A DNA stretch of 14,860 nucleotides from RGIG2000 sp045612665 (lineage in GTDB: Bacteria > Bacillota > Clostridia > Oscillospirales > CAG-272). The DNA lies in contig JAZKZO010000018.1 in assembly GCA_045612665.1 (NCBI GenBank), positions 1 through 14,860 on the forward strand, written 5' to 3'. Below the pieces are notes generated by a model, which had not been told where the DNA came from, did no database searches, and saw only the letters and a list, made by a program, of their open reading frames with translations. The translations under genes were made by a program, and so were the position numbers. Positions 1 through 7,546 of the stretch are shown here, piece after piece (the first letter of the stretch is position 1; each line of letters starts with the position of its first letter).

Positions 1-399
1 GCTTCCAAGGCAAATCAAAATAAAGAACATTTTATCTAAAATGTCACATTTAATAATTAAATCACAGAGCACGAAACTTAGTAACACTATTAAATTTGAC
101 AGCAACAAAACCTTCATAAACAAAGGAACTTTTGGTACTCTGGCGTATTTGCGAGTCTTATTTTGATATTTTCCATCAAATACAAATCCTATTTCTTTGT
201 CTGTTATTAGTTTAACAATCGAACAGCTTTTACCACATATTTCAAAATGATATTCATAGTTGAAGTATTTGTCAATTTTTAACTTTTCAATTAAAAATCC
301 ATCAACATAAAGTGGATATTCTTGATTTTGCTGTTGCAAAACAACAAAATGCACTTCTCCATCAACTTCTAAACTCCATCTTATTTCTTTAGCTTCCAT
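1..399 (-). CDS. Partial small membrane protein with beta-rich N-terminal domain (FAIM-like?), cut by left edge
   Basis: An open frame starts at ATG 399 and runs 133 codons without a stop to the window edge, so the C-terminus is missing. Residues 1 to about 90 are strand-rich and soluble. They include a WSLEVDG start, a PLYVDGFLIEKLKI segment, an EYHFEICGKSC segment and a GFVFDGKY segment. From about residue 95 the protein becomes very hydrophobic: one probable membrane helix lies near residues 97-116, and a second begins near residue 125. The alternating W-VDG / YVDG / F-I-GK / F-DG pattern resembles the FAIM1-type beta domain, but this is a visual impression only. AGG lies 7 nt before the ATG, and an upstream in-frame TGA rules out a much longer start. 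A good promoter at 455-484 serves it. That the frame is a gene is fairly sure; the family is not. Confidence 0.62.
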   Translation of the reverse strand, partial: MEAKEIRWSLEVDGEVHFVVLQQQNQEYPLYVDGFLIEKLKIDKYFNYEYHFEICGKSCSIVKLITDKEIGFVFDGKYQNKTRKYARVPKVPLFMKVLLLSNLIVLLSFVLCDLIIKCDILDKMFFILICLGS

Positions 400-454
400 A
401 TCAATACCTGCTTCCAAAATTCAATGCAGACCACAGTCCCCTGTCTCTTCCATA

Positions 455-484
455 ATTATAGCATATTCTCGAATCAAAAGTCAA
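455..484 (-). promoter_or_regulatory. Sigma-A-like promoter for the left-edge membrane protein gene
   Basis: On the minus strand there is TTGACT (479-484), an 18-nt spacer and TATAAT (455-460). TGC directly before the -10 box makes an extended -10. The predicted start near 448 leaves a leader of about 50 nt before ATG 399. It sits just past the glycogen operon terminator, so the downstream gene is transcribed independently. Confidence 0.7.
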
Positions 485-506
485 CAAACATTTAAGTTTC
501 ATACAT

Positions 507-540
507 TAAAAGCGAGCGCAAATTTTAGCGCTCGCTTTTA
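507..540 (-). terminator. Rho-independent terminator of the glycogen operon, overlapping the last stop codon
   Basis: The arms TAAAAGCGAGCGC (507-519) and GCGCTCGCTTTTA (528-540) pair over 13 bp around an 8-nt loop. On the minus strand the stem is followed by the T-run of its own 3' arm, CTTTTAATG. The TAA stop of the GH13 gene (538-540) is the first base-paired triplet of the hairpin. The stem belongs to the same GCGAG family as the hairpins at 13424 and 14609. Confidence 0.85.
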
Positions 541-2430
541 GTTATTGAATTGAAATTCGATAGCTTCTACTGCCTTTTTTACCTTAAAAATAGCAATTTC
601 GTTACCTGAAATTATCTTTTGGGTCTTATTTGTCAAAAGATTTTTAGCCGTAAAATTAGTTTCAAGCTTAAGCTTCTTATCGGAGCGATTTACAAGCGTT
701 ATAATGCTTGTTTTTTCGTTGTATCTTGCAAACGCAAGGCAATTGCTATTGCAATGCAAAAGCTTGAAAAATCCATCTTTATAAAGGCCCTCAGAGGCTC
801 TTATCTTACCTATTTTACGATAAAAATCAAGAAGCTCCTGATCCTCCTTACCCCAAGGGAAAGGAAGCCTATTAAATGGATCGCGATAGCCCTCCATTCC
901 AGCCTCATCTCCATAAAAAATACACGGAATTCCGGGAACAGTTGCATTGATAAGATACGCCATTTTAAGCTTATTTTTTGCATTTTTTCGCTCTTGCGAT
1001 GACATTTTCATAGTGGACAATTGCTCATTTGTAAGGCCATCGGAGCTTTTTCCACCCAAAACAGTTAGAATTCTCTCTGTATCGTGAGTACCTAACACAT
1101 TCATAAGAATATCAGTCGCACTCTTCGGATAATGCGAATAAAGCATCACAAACGTATCCTTTAAAAGCTCCGAATTACCACATTTTATGTAGTCGATAAT
1201 CGCTTCTCTTAACGGATAATTCATAACAGAATCAAGCTCATTACCAAGGAAATACTGCTTCCTTTTATCATAAGCGATTTTATTTGATGCATCCTCCCAA
1301 ACCTCTCCGTAAATTACTCCGTTTGGATTGATGCTTTTTAGCTTGAAATTCAAGGTTGCAAGAAAATCATCGCTTAACTCATCAGCGACATCAAGACGAA
1401 ATCCACCGATTCCCTTTTTCATCCACTTTTCAATGACTCCACCATCGCCTAAAATGAACTTTTTATAGGACGGAGTGTCGCTCTTTACGCGAGGAAGGAT
1501 TTGAACGTCCCACCAGCACTCGTATTTGTTCGGGAAATCCTTAAAATTAAACCACTCATAATAAGGCGATTCCTTCGACTGATACGCGCCAAGCGTTTTA
1601 TAAGTGCCATACTTGTTAAAATAGACACTATCTGCGCCTGTGTGGTTGAAAACACCGTCAAAAATTATCTCGATTCCCCTATTTTTAGCCTCAAAAATGA
1701 GCTTTTCAAGCGCATTTTCATCGCCAAACATAGGGTCAATCTTCATATAATCGGCCGTATCATATTTATGGTTTGAATAAGCCTCGAAAATAGGACTCAA
1801 GTAAATGCAATTTACCCCAAGAGATTTGATATAATCAAGGTTATCGATAACACCGCAAAGGTCGCCACCAAAAAACATATTATTATCAACATCAGCACCT
1901 GGATATTCTGGATATTGAGGAATTCCGTTATACCAATCCTCATTGACAATGGCATAATCCTTTTTCTTAAAATTACCACCCTTAGCAAATCTATCAACGA
2001 AAATATGGTACATAACACCACCATTGAGCCAATTTGGATGTTTTTTGGACTCTTTATAGACTGTCAACTGAATTAGACCGTCGTAAGGGTTTTCAAGCCT
2101 TGTAAGAGCTCCGTCAAGGTCGCGTTTTCCATAAAATTCGGACTTTTCTGCACTTATAAGCTCATATCCATAATAAAAAAGCCCGACACCGATGCTCGAT
2201 AGATCTATTTCCACCTCGTAAACATCCTTACCTTGAAAAAGCGCCTTCCATTTTAACGGTATTCTCTTGTAAATCTGACTATTCAAGCCATCTGAGGACA
2301 AATGCATAAATACCTCAGAAACCCCACGATACCGTGGGATTTCGAGGCTAAATGTTATTGTTTTATCGTGCTCAAATGCGCCAAAATAGCCAAGATTTCT
2401 ATTTTGCTCGTATTTTGATTCAATAATCAT
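538..2430 (-). CDS. Cytoplasmic GH13 alpha-glucan hydrolase, cyclomaltodextrinase/amylopullulanase type
   Basis: This 630-residue enzyme hydrolyses alpha-glucans, probably short or branched dextrins released from glycogen. An N-terminal beta domain of about 125 residues precedes the GH13 barrel, which begins near MYHIFVDRF (140-148). The conserved GH13 regions are visible: DGVFNH (258-263), GFRLDVADEL with nucleophile Asp347, GEVWED with acid/base Glu376, and GTHDTERI with His449-Asp450. A small C-terminal beta domain follows. The GAYQSKESPYYEWF segment and the GTHDT motif fit the cyclomaltodextrinase/amylopullulanase group (GH13_39-like), by memory of the family. There is no signal peptide, so it should act inside the cell. 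Its ATG lies 1 nt after the glgP stop with no clear Shine-Dalgarno, which suggests translational coupling. The exact bond specificity (alpha-1,4 or alpha-1,6) cannot be read from sequence. Confidence 0.9.
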   Translation of the reverse strand: MIIESKYEQNRNLGYFGAFEHDKTITFSLEIPRYRGVSEVFMHLSSDGLNSQIYKRIPLKWKALFQGKDVYEVEIDLSSIGVGLFYYGYELISAEKSEFYGKRDLDGALTRLENPYDGLIQLTVYKESKKHPNWLNGGVMYHIFVDRFAKGGNFKKKDYAIVNEDWYNGIPQYPEYPGADVDNNMFFGGDLCGVIDNLDYIKSLGVNCIYLSPIFEAYSNHKYDTADYMKIDPMFGDENALEKLIFEAKNRGIEIIFDGVFNHTGADSVYFNKYGTYKTLGAYQSKESPYYEWFNFKDFPNKYECWWDVQILPRVKSDTPSYKKFILGDGGVIEKWMKKGIGGFRLDVADELSDDFLATLNFKLKSINPNGVIYGEVWEDASNKIAYDKRKQYFLGNELDSVMNYPLREAIIDYIKCGNSELLKDTFVMLYSHYPKSATDILMNVLGTHDTERILTVLGGKSSDGLTNEQLSTMKMSSQERKNAKNKLKMAYLINATVPGIPCIFYGDEAGMEGYRDPFNRLPFPWGKEDQELLDFYRKIGKIRASEGLYKDGFFKLLHCNSNCLAFARYNEKTSIITLVNRSDKKLKLETNFTAKNLLTNKTQKIISGNEIAIFKVKKAVEAIEFQFNN

Positions 2431-2431
2431 A

Positions 2432-4852
2432 TTATTTTACAGGCTTCAAATGCCAAATGTTATCTGCGTATTCCTTTATGCTACGGTCAGCTGCAAAGAA
2501 TCCAGCCTTTGCAACGTTAACAAGCGACATTTTCCCCCATTTTTCCTTATCGTTATAAGCCTTAATAATTTCCTCTGACTTAATATAGTAAGAATCAAAG
2601 TCGGCAAGACACATATATGGGTCGGAAATTCCGTATCCACCTATAAGATAATTAGCAATATTTGAGAATGAAACGCCATTAAAGCCCTTGTTGAGTCTAT
2701 CAACGGCCTTCTTTATGCGAATACTGTTAGCATAGAAATCAAGAGATTTATATCCCTTCTCCCAAAGCTCATCTACCTCTTTTGAATTAAGACCGAAAAT
2801 GAAGATATTGTCATCTCCAACAGCCTCTCTCATTTCAACGTTAGCACCGTCAAGAGTACCGATAGTAAGCGCGCCGTTAATCATAAACTTCATGCATCCG
2901 GTACCACTTGCCTCTTTTCCTGCAAGCGAAATTTGCTCACTTATATCTGACGCAGGCATAAGCACCTCAGCTGTGCTTACGTTATAATCCTCAAGATATA
3001 CAACGGAAATCTTATCTCTAACCTTTGGATTCTTTTTAATATCCTCGCCAAGATTCCAAATAAGCTTAATGATGTCCTTTGCCATATAATAGCCAGGGGC
3101 TGCCTTACCACCAAAAATAAACGTTCTTGGTGTAAATTCCTTCTCAGGATGCTCCTCAATATCTACATAGTAGTAAATAATTTTGAGAACATTAAGAAGC
3201 TGACGCTTATACTCGTGCATTCTCTTAACCTGCACGTCAAATACGGACGATGTATCGAGATTGCTACCGGTCTTGTTAAAGATATACTTCGAAAGCGCGA
3301 GCTTGTTTTCTTCCTTTATCGCTCTCATTTGATCGTGAACGCTCTTATCGTCAGCAAACTTGAGAAGCTTTTCTAGCTCCTGAGGATTTTTAACAAATCC
3401 ATCACCAATGCAATCCTTTATAAGTCCGTTAAGACTTGGATTTGCGTAGCAAAGCCATCTTCTATGAGCAATTCCGTTTGTTACATTTGTGAACTTTTCG
3501 GGTGTTGCTTTATAAAAATCGTGGAAAACAGTCTTTTTAAGAATATCAGAGTGAAGCTTTGATACTCCATTAACCGTATGAGACGCTACAACACTCAAAT
3601 TAGCCATTCTAACCTGTGAATATGCAATTACAGCCATCTTTGAGATTCTATCCCAATCTCCTGGATATATATTCCACAAATCATTGCAAAGGCGACGGTT
3701 AATTTCCTTTACGATCATATGAATTCTTGGAAGCTTGAAGCTGAAAAGATCCTCATTCCAACATTCAAGTGCCTCGGGCATTACCGTATGATTTGTATAA
3801 GAAATCGTTCTTGTAACGACGCTCCAAGCATCATCCCAAGAGTAGTTGTAAACATCCATAAGAATTCTCATAAGCTCAGGAACGCAAAGCGCTGGATGAG
3901 TATCATTGATATGAATGGCTACCTTATCAGCGAACTCGTTAAGAGATCCGTATGCCGCAAGATGGTCGCTTATAATGCTTTGAAGCGATGCGGAAACAAG
4001 GAAATATTGCTGTGTCAAGCGAAGAAGCTTTCCCTCGGTATGCTCATCAGATGGATAAAGTACCTTAGAGATAACCTCTGCGTTAGTTGTTTGCTCTATT
4101 GCCTTTACGTACTGTCCCTGTGAGAAAAGACTCATATTAAAGTGATTTGTGTTATGCGCCTTCCAAAGACGAAGTCTGTTAACAGCATCATCAGCACCAG
4201 AAATCATCATATCATAAGGAATAGCCTCGACCTCTTCATAATTCTCATATTTAAGATCAAGATGTCCGTTAATCCACTCTTCCTTAAGGTGTCCACCAAA
4301 TCTAACATTAAATTTCTTGTCAGATCTTGGAACGAGCCAGCATTCTCCGTTAGGAAGCCAAGAATCAGGAAGCTCTACCTGGTTTCCGTCAATAATCTTT
4401 TGCTTAAAAAGTCCGTATTCGTAAAGAATAGAAAATCCATCGCCCGGATAATTGAGTGAGGTAAGGGAGTCCATAAAGCATGCCGCAAGACGTCCAAGAC
4501 CGCCGTTTCCAAGACCCGGATCTGGCTCCATTTCATAAATTTCTTGAATATCAATACCAATTTCTTGAAGGGCATCGGTATATGCCTCGGCAATGCCGAG
4601 GTTTCTCAAATTATTTTTAAGAGATCTACCTATCAAAAATTCCATACATAGGTAGTAAATTTTCTTTGCGTGAGCATCCTTTACCTTATGCCTAAAATGC
4701 GATCTTTTTTGAGTCAAAATGTCCTTAACAGTCAAAATAGTCGCCTTGTAAATTTGCTCCTTGGTGGCATCATCAGGATTTACACCAAAATATCTAGAAA
4801 GCTTTGTCTCAAGGGCAAGCTTAATATCTGTCTTTGTTAAATGCTTGTTCAT
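2432..4852 (-). CDS. glgP: Glycogen phosphorylase (GT35, PLP-dependent)
   Basis: Releases glucose-1-phosphate from the non-reducing ends of glycogen by phosphorolysis. The 806-residue length is normal for the family. Landmarks are EPDPGLGNGGLGRLAACFMDS near the N-terminus, NDTHPAL, TNHTVMPEALE, NVTNGIAHRRWL, VKRMHEYKRQLLN, FGGKAAPGYYMAK and the PLP motif EASGTGCMKFMINGALTIGT, whose Lys655 should form the Schiff base. The usual Asn of GTGNMKF is Cys here, a position that tolerates change. I chose ATG 4852. A longer frame begins at GTG 4879 but has no ribosome site, and AAAGGAG falls between the two, 11 nt before the ATG. The gene follows glgA after a 100-nt gap that contains a hairpin, and its stop is 1 nt from the next gene. 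Confidence 0.97.
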   Translation of the reverse strand: MNKHLTKTDIKLALETKLSRYFGVNPDDATKEQIYKATILTVKDILTQKRSHFRHKVKDAHAKKIYYLCMEFLIGRSLKNNLRNLGIAEAYTDALQEIGIDIQEIYEMEPDPGLGNGGLGRLAACFMDSLTSLNYPGDGFSILYEYGLFKQKIIDGNQVELPDSWLPNGECWLVPRSDKKFNVRFGGHLKEEWINGHLDLKYENYEEVEAIPYDMMISGADDAVNRLRLWKAHNTNHFNMSLFSQGQYVKAIEQTTNAEVISKVLYPSDEHTEGKLLRLTQQYFLVSASLQSIISDHLAAYGSLNEFADKVAIHINDTHPALCVPELMRILMDVYNYSWDDAWSVVTRTISYTNHTVMPEALECWNEDLFSFKLPRIHMIVKEINRRLCNDLWNIYPGDWDRISKMAVIAYSQVRMANLSVVASHTVNGVSKLHSDILKKTVFHDFYKATPEKFTNVTNGIAHRRWLCYANPSLNGLIKDCIGDGFVKNPQELEKLLKFADDKSVHDQMRAIKEENKLALSKYIFNKTGSNLDTSSVFDVQVKRMHEYKRQLLNVLKIIYYYVDIEEHPEKEFTPRTFIFGGKAAPGYYMAKDIIKLIWNLGEDIKKNPKVRDKISVVYLEDYNVSTAEVLMPASDISEQISLAGKEASGTGCMKFMINGALTIGTLDGANVEMREAVGDDNIFIFGLNSKEVDELWEKGYKSLDFYANSIRIKKAVDRLNKGFNGVSFSNIANYLIGGYGISDPYMCLADFDSYYIKSEEIIKAYNDKEKWGKMSLVNVAKAGFFAADRSIKEYADNIWHLKPVK

Positions 4853-4923
4853 TAATTGTTCTTCTCCTTTTTTCAACACGAACCGCGCCTAAAATACATA
4901 TTTTGCCAAAAGCATCAAATTAA

Positions 4924-4947
4924 ACTGTCCCGTTTGCACGGGACAGT
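4924..4947 (-). terminator. Intercistronic hairpin between glgA and glgP (partial terminator or RNA-processing stem)
   Basis: The arms ACTGTCCCGT (4924-4933) and ACGGGACAGT (4938-4947) pair perfectly over 10 bp around a 4-nt loop. It starts a few nt past the glgA stop. The tract after it on the minus strand is TTTAATTTGATG, poorer in U than the two strong terminators in this window. It is therefore more likely a leaky terminator or a 3'-end stabiliser for glgBCDA mRNA than a full stop. A weak TTGATG-16-TATTTT promoter-like pair follows it but is not convincing. Confidence 0.55.
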
Positions 4948-4952
4948 CCATT

Positions 4953-6389
4953 TTAACATTCTCCGATAAGCTTTTTGTACATATTCATATATTTAGTCGC
5001 AGATACACCCCATGAAAAATCAATTTCCATAATTTTTCTAACAAGTGCATCCCACTTTTGTCCGTCATTATATAGCTCAACGGCACGACCGATTGCATCC
5101 TTCATTTCGTGAGCATTATAATTAGCGAAGGTAAATCCGTTTCCTTCGTCAGTGTATTTGTTATAAGCCTTTATCGTATCGTAAAGACCGCCTGTTTCTC
5201 TTACAACAGGAACAGTTCCGTATCTTGATGAGATCATTTGTGCAAGACCGCACGGCTCGCTCTTTGATGGCATCAAGAAAATATCAGAGCCTGAATAAAT
5301 CTTCTTTGAAAGATCCTTGTTAAATTCAATAAATGCCTTAACCTGAGTAGGATACTGCATCTGAAGCTCCTTGAAATAATCCTCTATTTCCTGTTCACCT
5401 GTTCCCAAAAGAACAAATTGAACACCAAAAGAAAGAATTTCAGGTAAAATATATTTTACAAGGTCAAAGCCCTTGTGCGATGCAAGTCTTGAAACCATTG
5501 ATATAACGGGAACATTCGGATTTTCAGGAAGACCTGAAAGTCTTTGAAGCTCTCTCTTACATATAGCCTTTCCTTCAAGATTTTTGGAGTCAAATTTGCT
5601 TGGTATAGCATCGTCGGTTACAGGGTTATAATAATCCACGTCTATACCGTTAACTATTCCACAAACCTTATCAGCAAACATATGAAGAACGTGATGGAGA
5701 CCACTCGAATAAAATTCCGTTTGGATTTCGTTCGCATATCTTTCGCTAACCGTAGATATTTGGTCCGCACAAACTATAGCTCCCTTAGTAAGATTCATAC
5801 AATCGTTATACTCGACAGTTACCAAATCATCCATCGAATCAAGTCCAAAAACATCACCGATTATATGAAGTGGGAAAACGCCCTGATAATCAATGTTGTG
5901 AATTGTATAAATAGTCTTGATATGACTATATTCAGGCAAAGATGCGTATTTTCTCTTTAAATACACAACAGACATAGCGCTTTGCCAATCGTTTGTATGC
6001 AAAATATCAGGATAAAAATCGATAAGAGGCATTATATCAAGCACTGCCTTGCCAAAAAATCCGTATATTTCAGCATCATCAAAGTTACCATATGCAGAAT
6101 CCCTTTGGAAATAATACTCATTATCTATAAAGTAGTAAGTTACTCCGTTTCTAACACAGGAAAATACTCCACAATACTGACATCTCCAAGACAAATAAAC
6201 ATAAGTTTCCCCAACAAATGTCAACTCATTTATAAATTTTTGCTTGGTCGACTTGTGAAGTGGCAAAACAACTCTCACATCCATATTCTTTTCGCTTGCA
6301 AGGGCGGCAGGTAACGAGCCAAGCACATCACCAAGACCACCTGTTGACATAAAAGGAATAGCCTCTGAGCCCACAAAAAGTATCTTCAT
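4953..6389 (-). CDS. glgA: Glycogen synthase, ADP-glucose-dependent (GT5)
   Basis: Adds glucose from ADP-glucose to the growing alpha-1,4 chain. The 478-residue length and GT-B layout are standard. The N-terminal Rossmann domain opens with KILFVGSEAIPF and STGGLGDVLGSLP, then HTNDWQSA (131-138) and TIHNIDYQG. The C-terminal domain shows GIVNGIDVDYYNP, VSRLASHKGFDL with Arg300 and Lys306 at catalytic positions, and PSKSEPCGL with Glu378. The first motif reads S-T-G-G-L where the Escherichia coli enzyme has K-T-G-G-L, so the phosphate-contacting Lys15 is Ser. As I recall, many clostridial homologues also lack that lysine. AAGGAG lies about 6 nt before the ATG, at the glgD stop; the genes are 9 nt apart. 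Confidence 0.96.
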   Translation of the reverse strand: MKILFVGSEAIPFMSTGGLGDVLGSLPAALASEKNMDVRVVLPLHKSTKQKFINELTFVGETYVYLSWRCQYCGVFSCVRNGVTYYFIDNEYYFQRDSAYGNFDDAEIYGFFGKAVLDIMPLIDFYPDILHTNDWQSAMSVVYLKRKYASLPEYSHIKTIYTIHNIDYQGVFPLHIIGDVFGLDSMDDLVTVEYNDCMNLTKGAIVCADQISTVSERYANEIQTEFYSSGLHHVLHMFADKVCGIVNGIDVDYYNPVTDDAIPSKFDSKNLEGKAICKRELQRLSGLPENPNVPVISMVSRLASHKGFDLVKYILPEILSFGVQFVLLGTGEQEIEDYFKELQMQYPTQVKAFIEFNKDLSKKIYSGSDIFLMPSKSEPCGLAQMISSRYGTVPVVRETGGLYDTIKAYNKYTDEGNGFTFANYNAHEMKDAIGRAVELYNDGQKWDALVRKIMEIDFSWGVSATKYMNMYKKLIGEC

Positions 6390-6398
6390 AATTTCTCC

Positions 6399-7532
6399 TT
6401 AAATCATCTTTCCCTTTGACAAGTAGAAAGGAAGTGTCTCATCGCCTGAAAGCATCTTGTTATCACGAATTACAACGTTTTTATCAGCGATAACGCAGTT
6501 AAGCATTACGTTCTCTCCCGTGAAAGCATCTTGGAAAAGTATGGAATTTTTAACAACGCTTCCCTTTCCTATTTTTACACCTCTAAATAGGATCGAATTT
6601 TCAACCTCACCGTAAATTTGACATCCATCGGCGATGAGGGAATTCTTAATTTTAGAATCGGGACTGTAATAAGTTGGTGCAGAATTTCGAACCTTTGTAT
6701 AAATAGGTCTATTTTTAACCTTGAAAAGCTGGTTTCTTATATCGCTATTCTTAATTAATTCCATGCTACACTTGTAATAGTCCTCTGACGAGGTAATGCA
6801 AGCAAAGTAACCGTCATATCTATAAACGCGATAGTTTTTACCTTGAATATTTTTAAGAATTATATCCTTATTCAAGCTAACATAATCGTGTGCCACAGCA
6901 TCAAGAACAATTTCTTGAAGATATTGACGAGTCATGACCATTATATTAAGATTGATATCACTTTCGCCCTCAAAAGAGGTAGGATATGCTTGAAGGTCGG
7001 TTATTCTTCCGTTTTCATCGGAATCTATTAATACGTTAAGCTTTGCAGCCGCCTTTGTAAGACTAACCCTCTTTACGGCAATTGTAATATCCGCCTTATT
7101 TTCGATATGGTTTTTAATCATATCATTAAGATCAATATTACAAATAACATCGCAGTCGGATAAAACAACATAATCATCAGTAATTTTTGTGATAGAATGG
7201 CTTACGCTCTTAAGAGCCTCTAATCTTGTTCTATAAAGTGAATTAACATTGTTTGCATATGCAGTAATGTAAGGTGGAAGTATCTTTATACCACCTGATC
7301 TTCTTGCAAGATCCCAGTCCTTTCCTGCTCCGATATGATCCATCAAAGACTGATAATTGTAGTGAGTGATAACACTTACATTACGAATGTTAGAGTTTAC
7401 CATATTAGAAAGGGCAAAATCTATCAATCTGTATCTACAACCAAATGGCACTGACGCCATAGTTCTATTCCTTGTAAGCTCCGGAATATTTGCATCGTGT
7501 ATGTTAGAAAAAATTATTCCTGCAGTTGACAT
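6399..7532 (-). CDS. glgD: GlgD, non-catalytic regulatory partner of ADP-glucose pyrophosphorylase
   Basis: A paralogue of GlgC found in Firmicutes that joins it in a hetero-oligomer and raises its activity. It keeps the nucleotidyltransferase fold followed by a left-handed beta-helix, seen in the hexapeptide-like stretch near the C-terminus (IKNSLIADGCQIYG, ENSILFRGVKIGKGS). The catalytic signatures are gone. The GlgC loop GGQGSRL is replaced by SNIHDANIPELTR, GDHIYKMD by SDCDVICNID, and the sugar-binding EKP by AYP. ATG 7532 is preferred because AAGGAGG (7542-7548) lies 9 nt upstream of it. The other in-frame ATG, at 7538, is only 3 nt from that site and would add Met-Lys. The ribosome site overlaps the glgC stop codon, which suggests coupled translation. 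Confidence 0.93.
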   Translation of the reverse strand: MSTAGIIFSNIHDANIPELTRNRTMASVPFGCRYRLIDFALSNMVNSNIRNVSVITHYNYQSLMDHIGAGKDWDLARRSGGIKILPPYITAYANNVNSLYRTRLEALKSVSHSITKITDDYVVLSDCDVICNIDLNDMIKNHIENKADITIAVKRVSLTKAAAKLNVLIDSDENGRITDLQAYPTSFEGESDINLNIMVMTRQYLQEIVLDAVAHDYVSLNKDIILKNIQGKNYRVYRYDGYFACITSSEDYYKCSMELIKNSDIRNQLFKVKNRPIYTKVRNSAPTYYSPDSKIKNSLIADGCQIYGEVENSILFRGVKIGKGSVVKNSILFQDAFTGENVMLNCVIADKNVVIRDNKMLSGDETLPFYLSKGKMI

Positions 7533-7546
7533 TTTCATTCCCCTCC

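Noticed and set aside
619..1002. Antisense open frames over the glycogen genes (for example 619-1002, 3719-4123 and 5544-5960, plus strand)
   Set aside because: They lie wholly inside well-conserved genes on the other strand, have low-complexity or odd composition and lack ribosome sites.
4853..4879. GTG start extending GlgP by 9 residues
   Set aside because: No Shine-Dalgarno precedes the GTG, and AAAGGAG lies inside this stretch in place to serve ATG 4852.
4885..4915. Internal promoter for glgP (TTGATG-16-TATTTT)
   Set aside because: The -10 box is poor and the spacing short, so it was not listed as a feature. It is mentioned only as a possibility with the hairpin.
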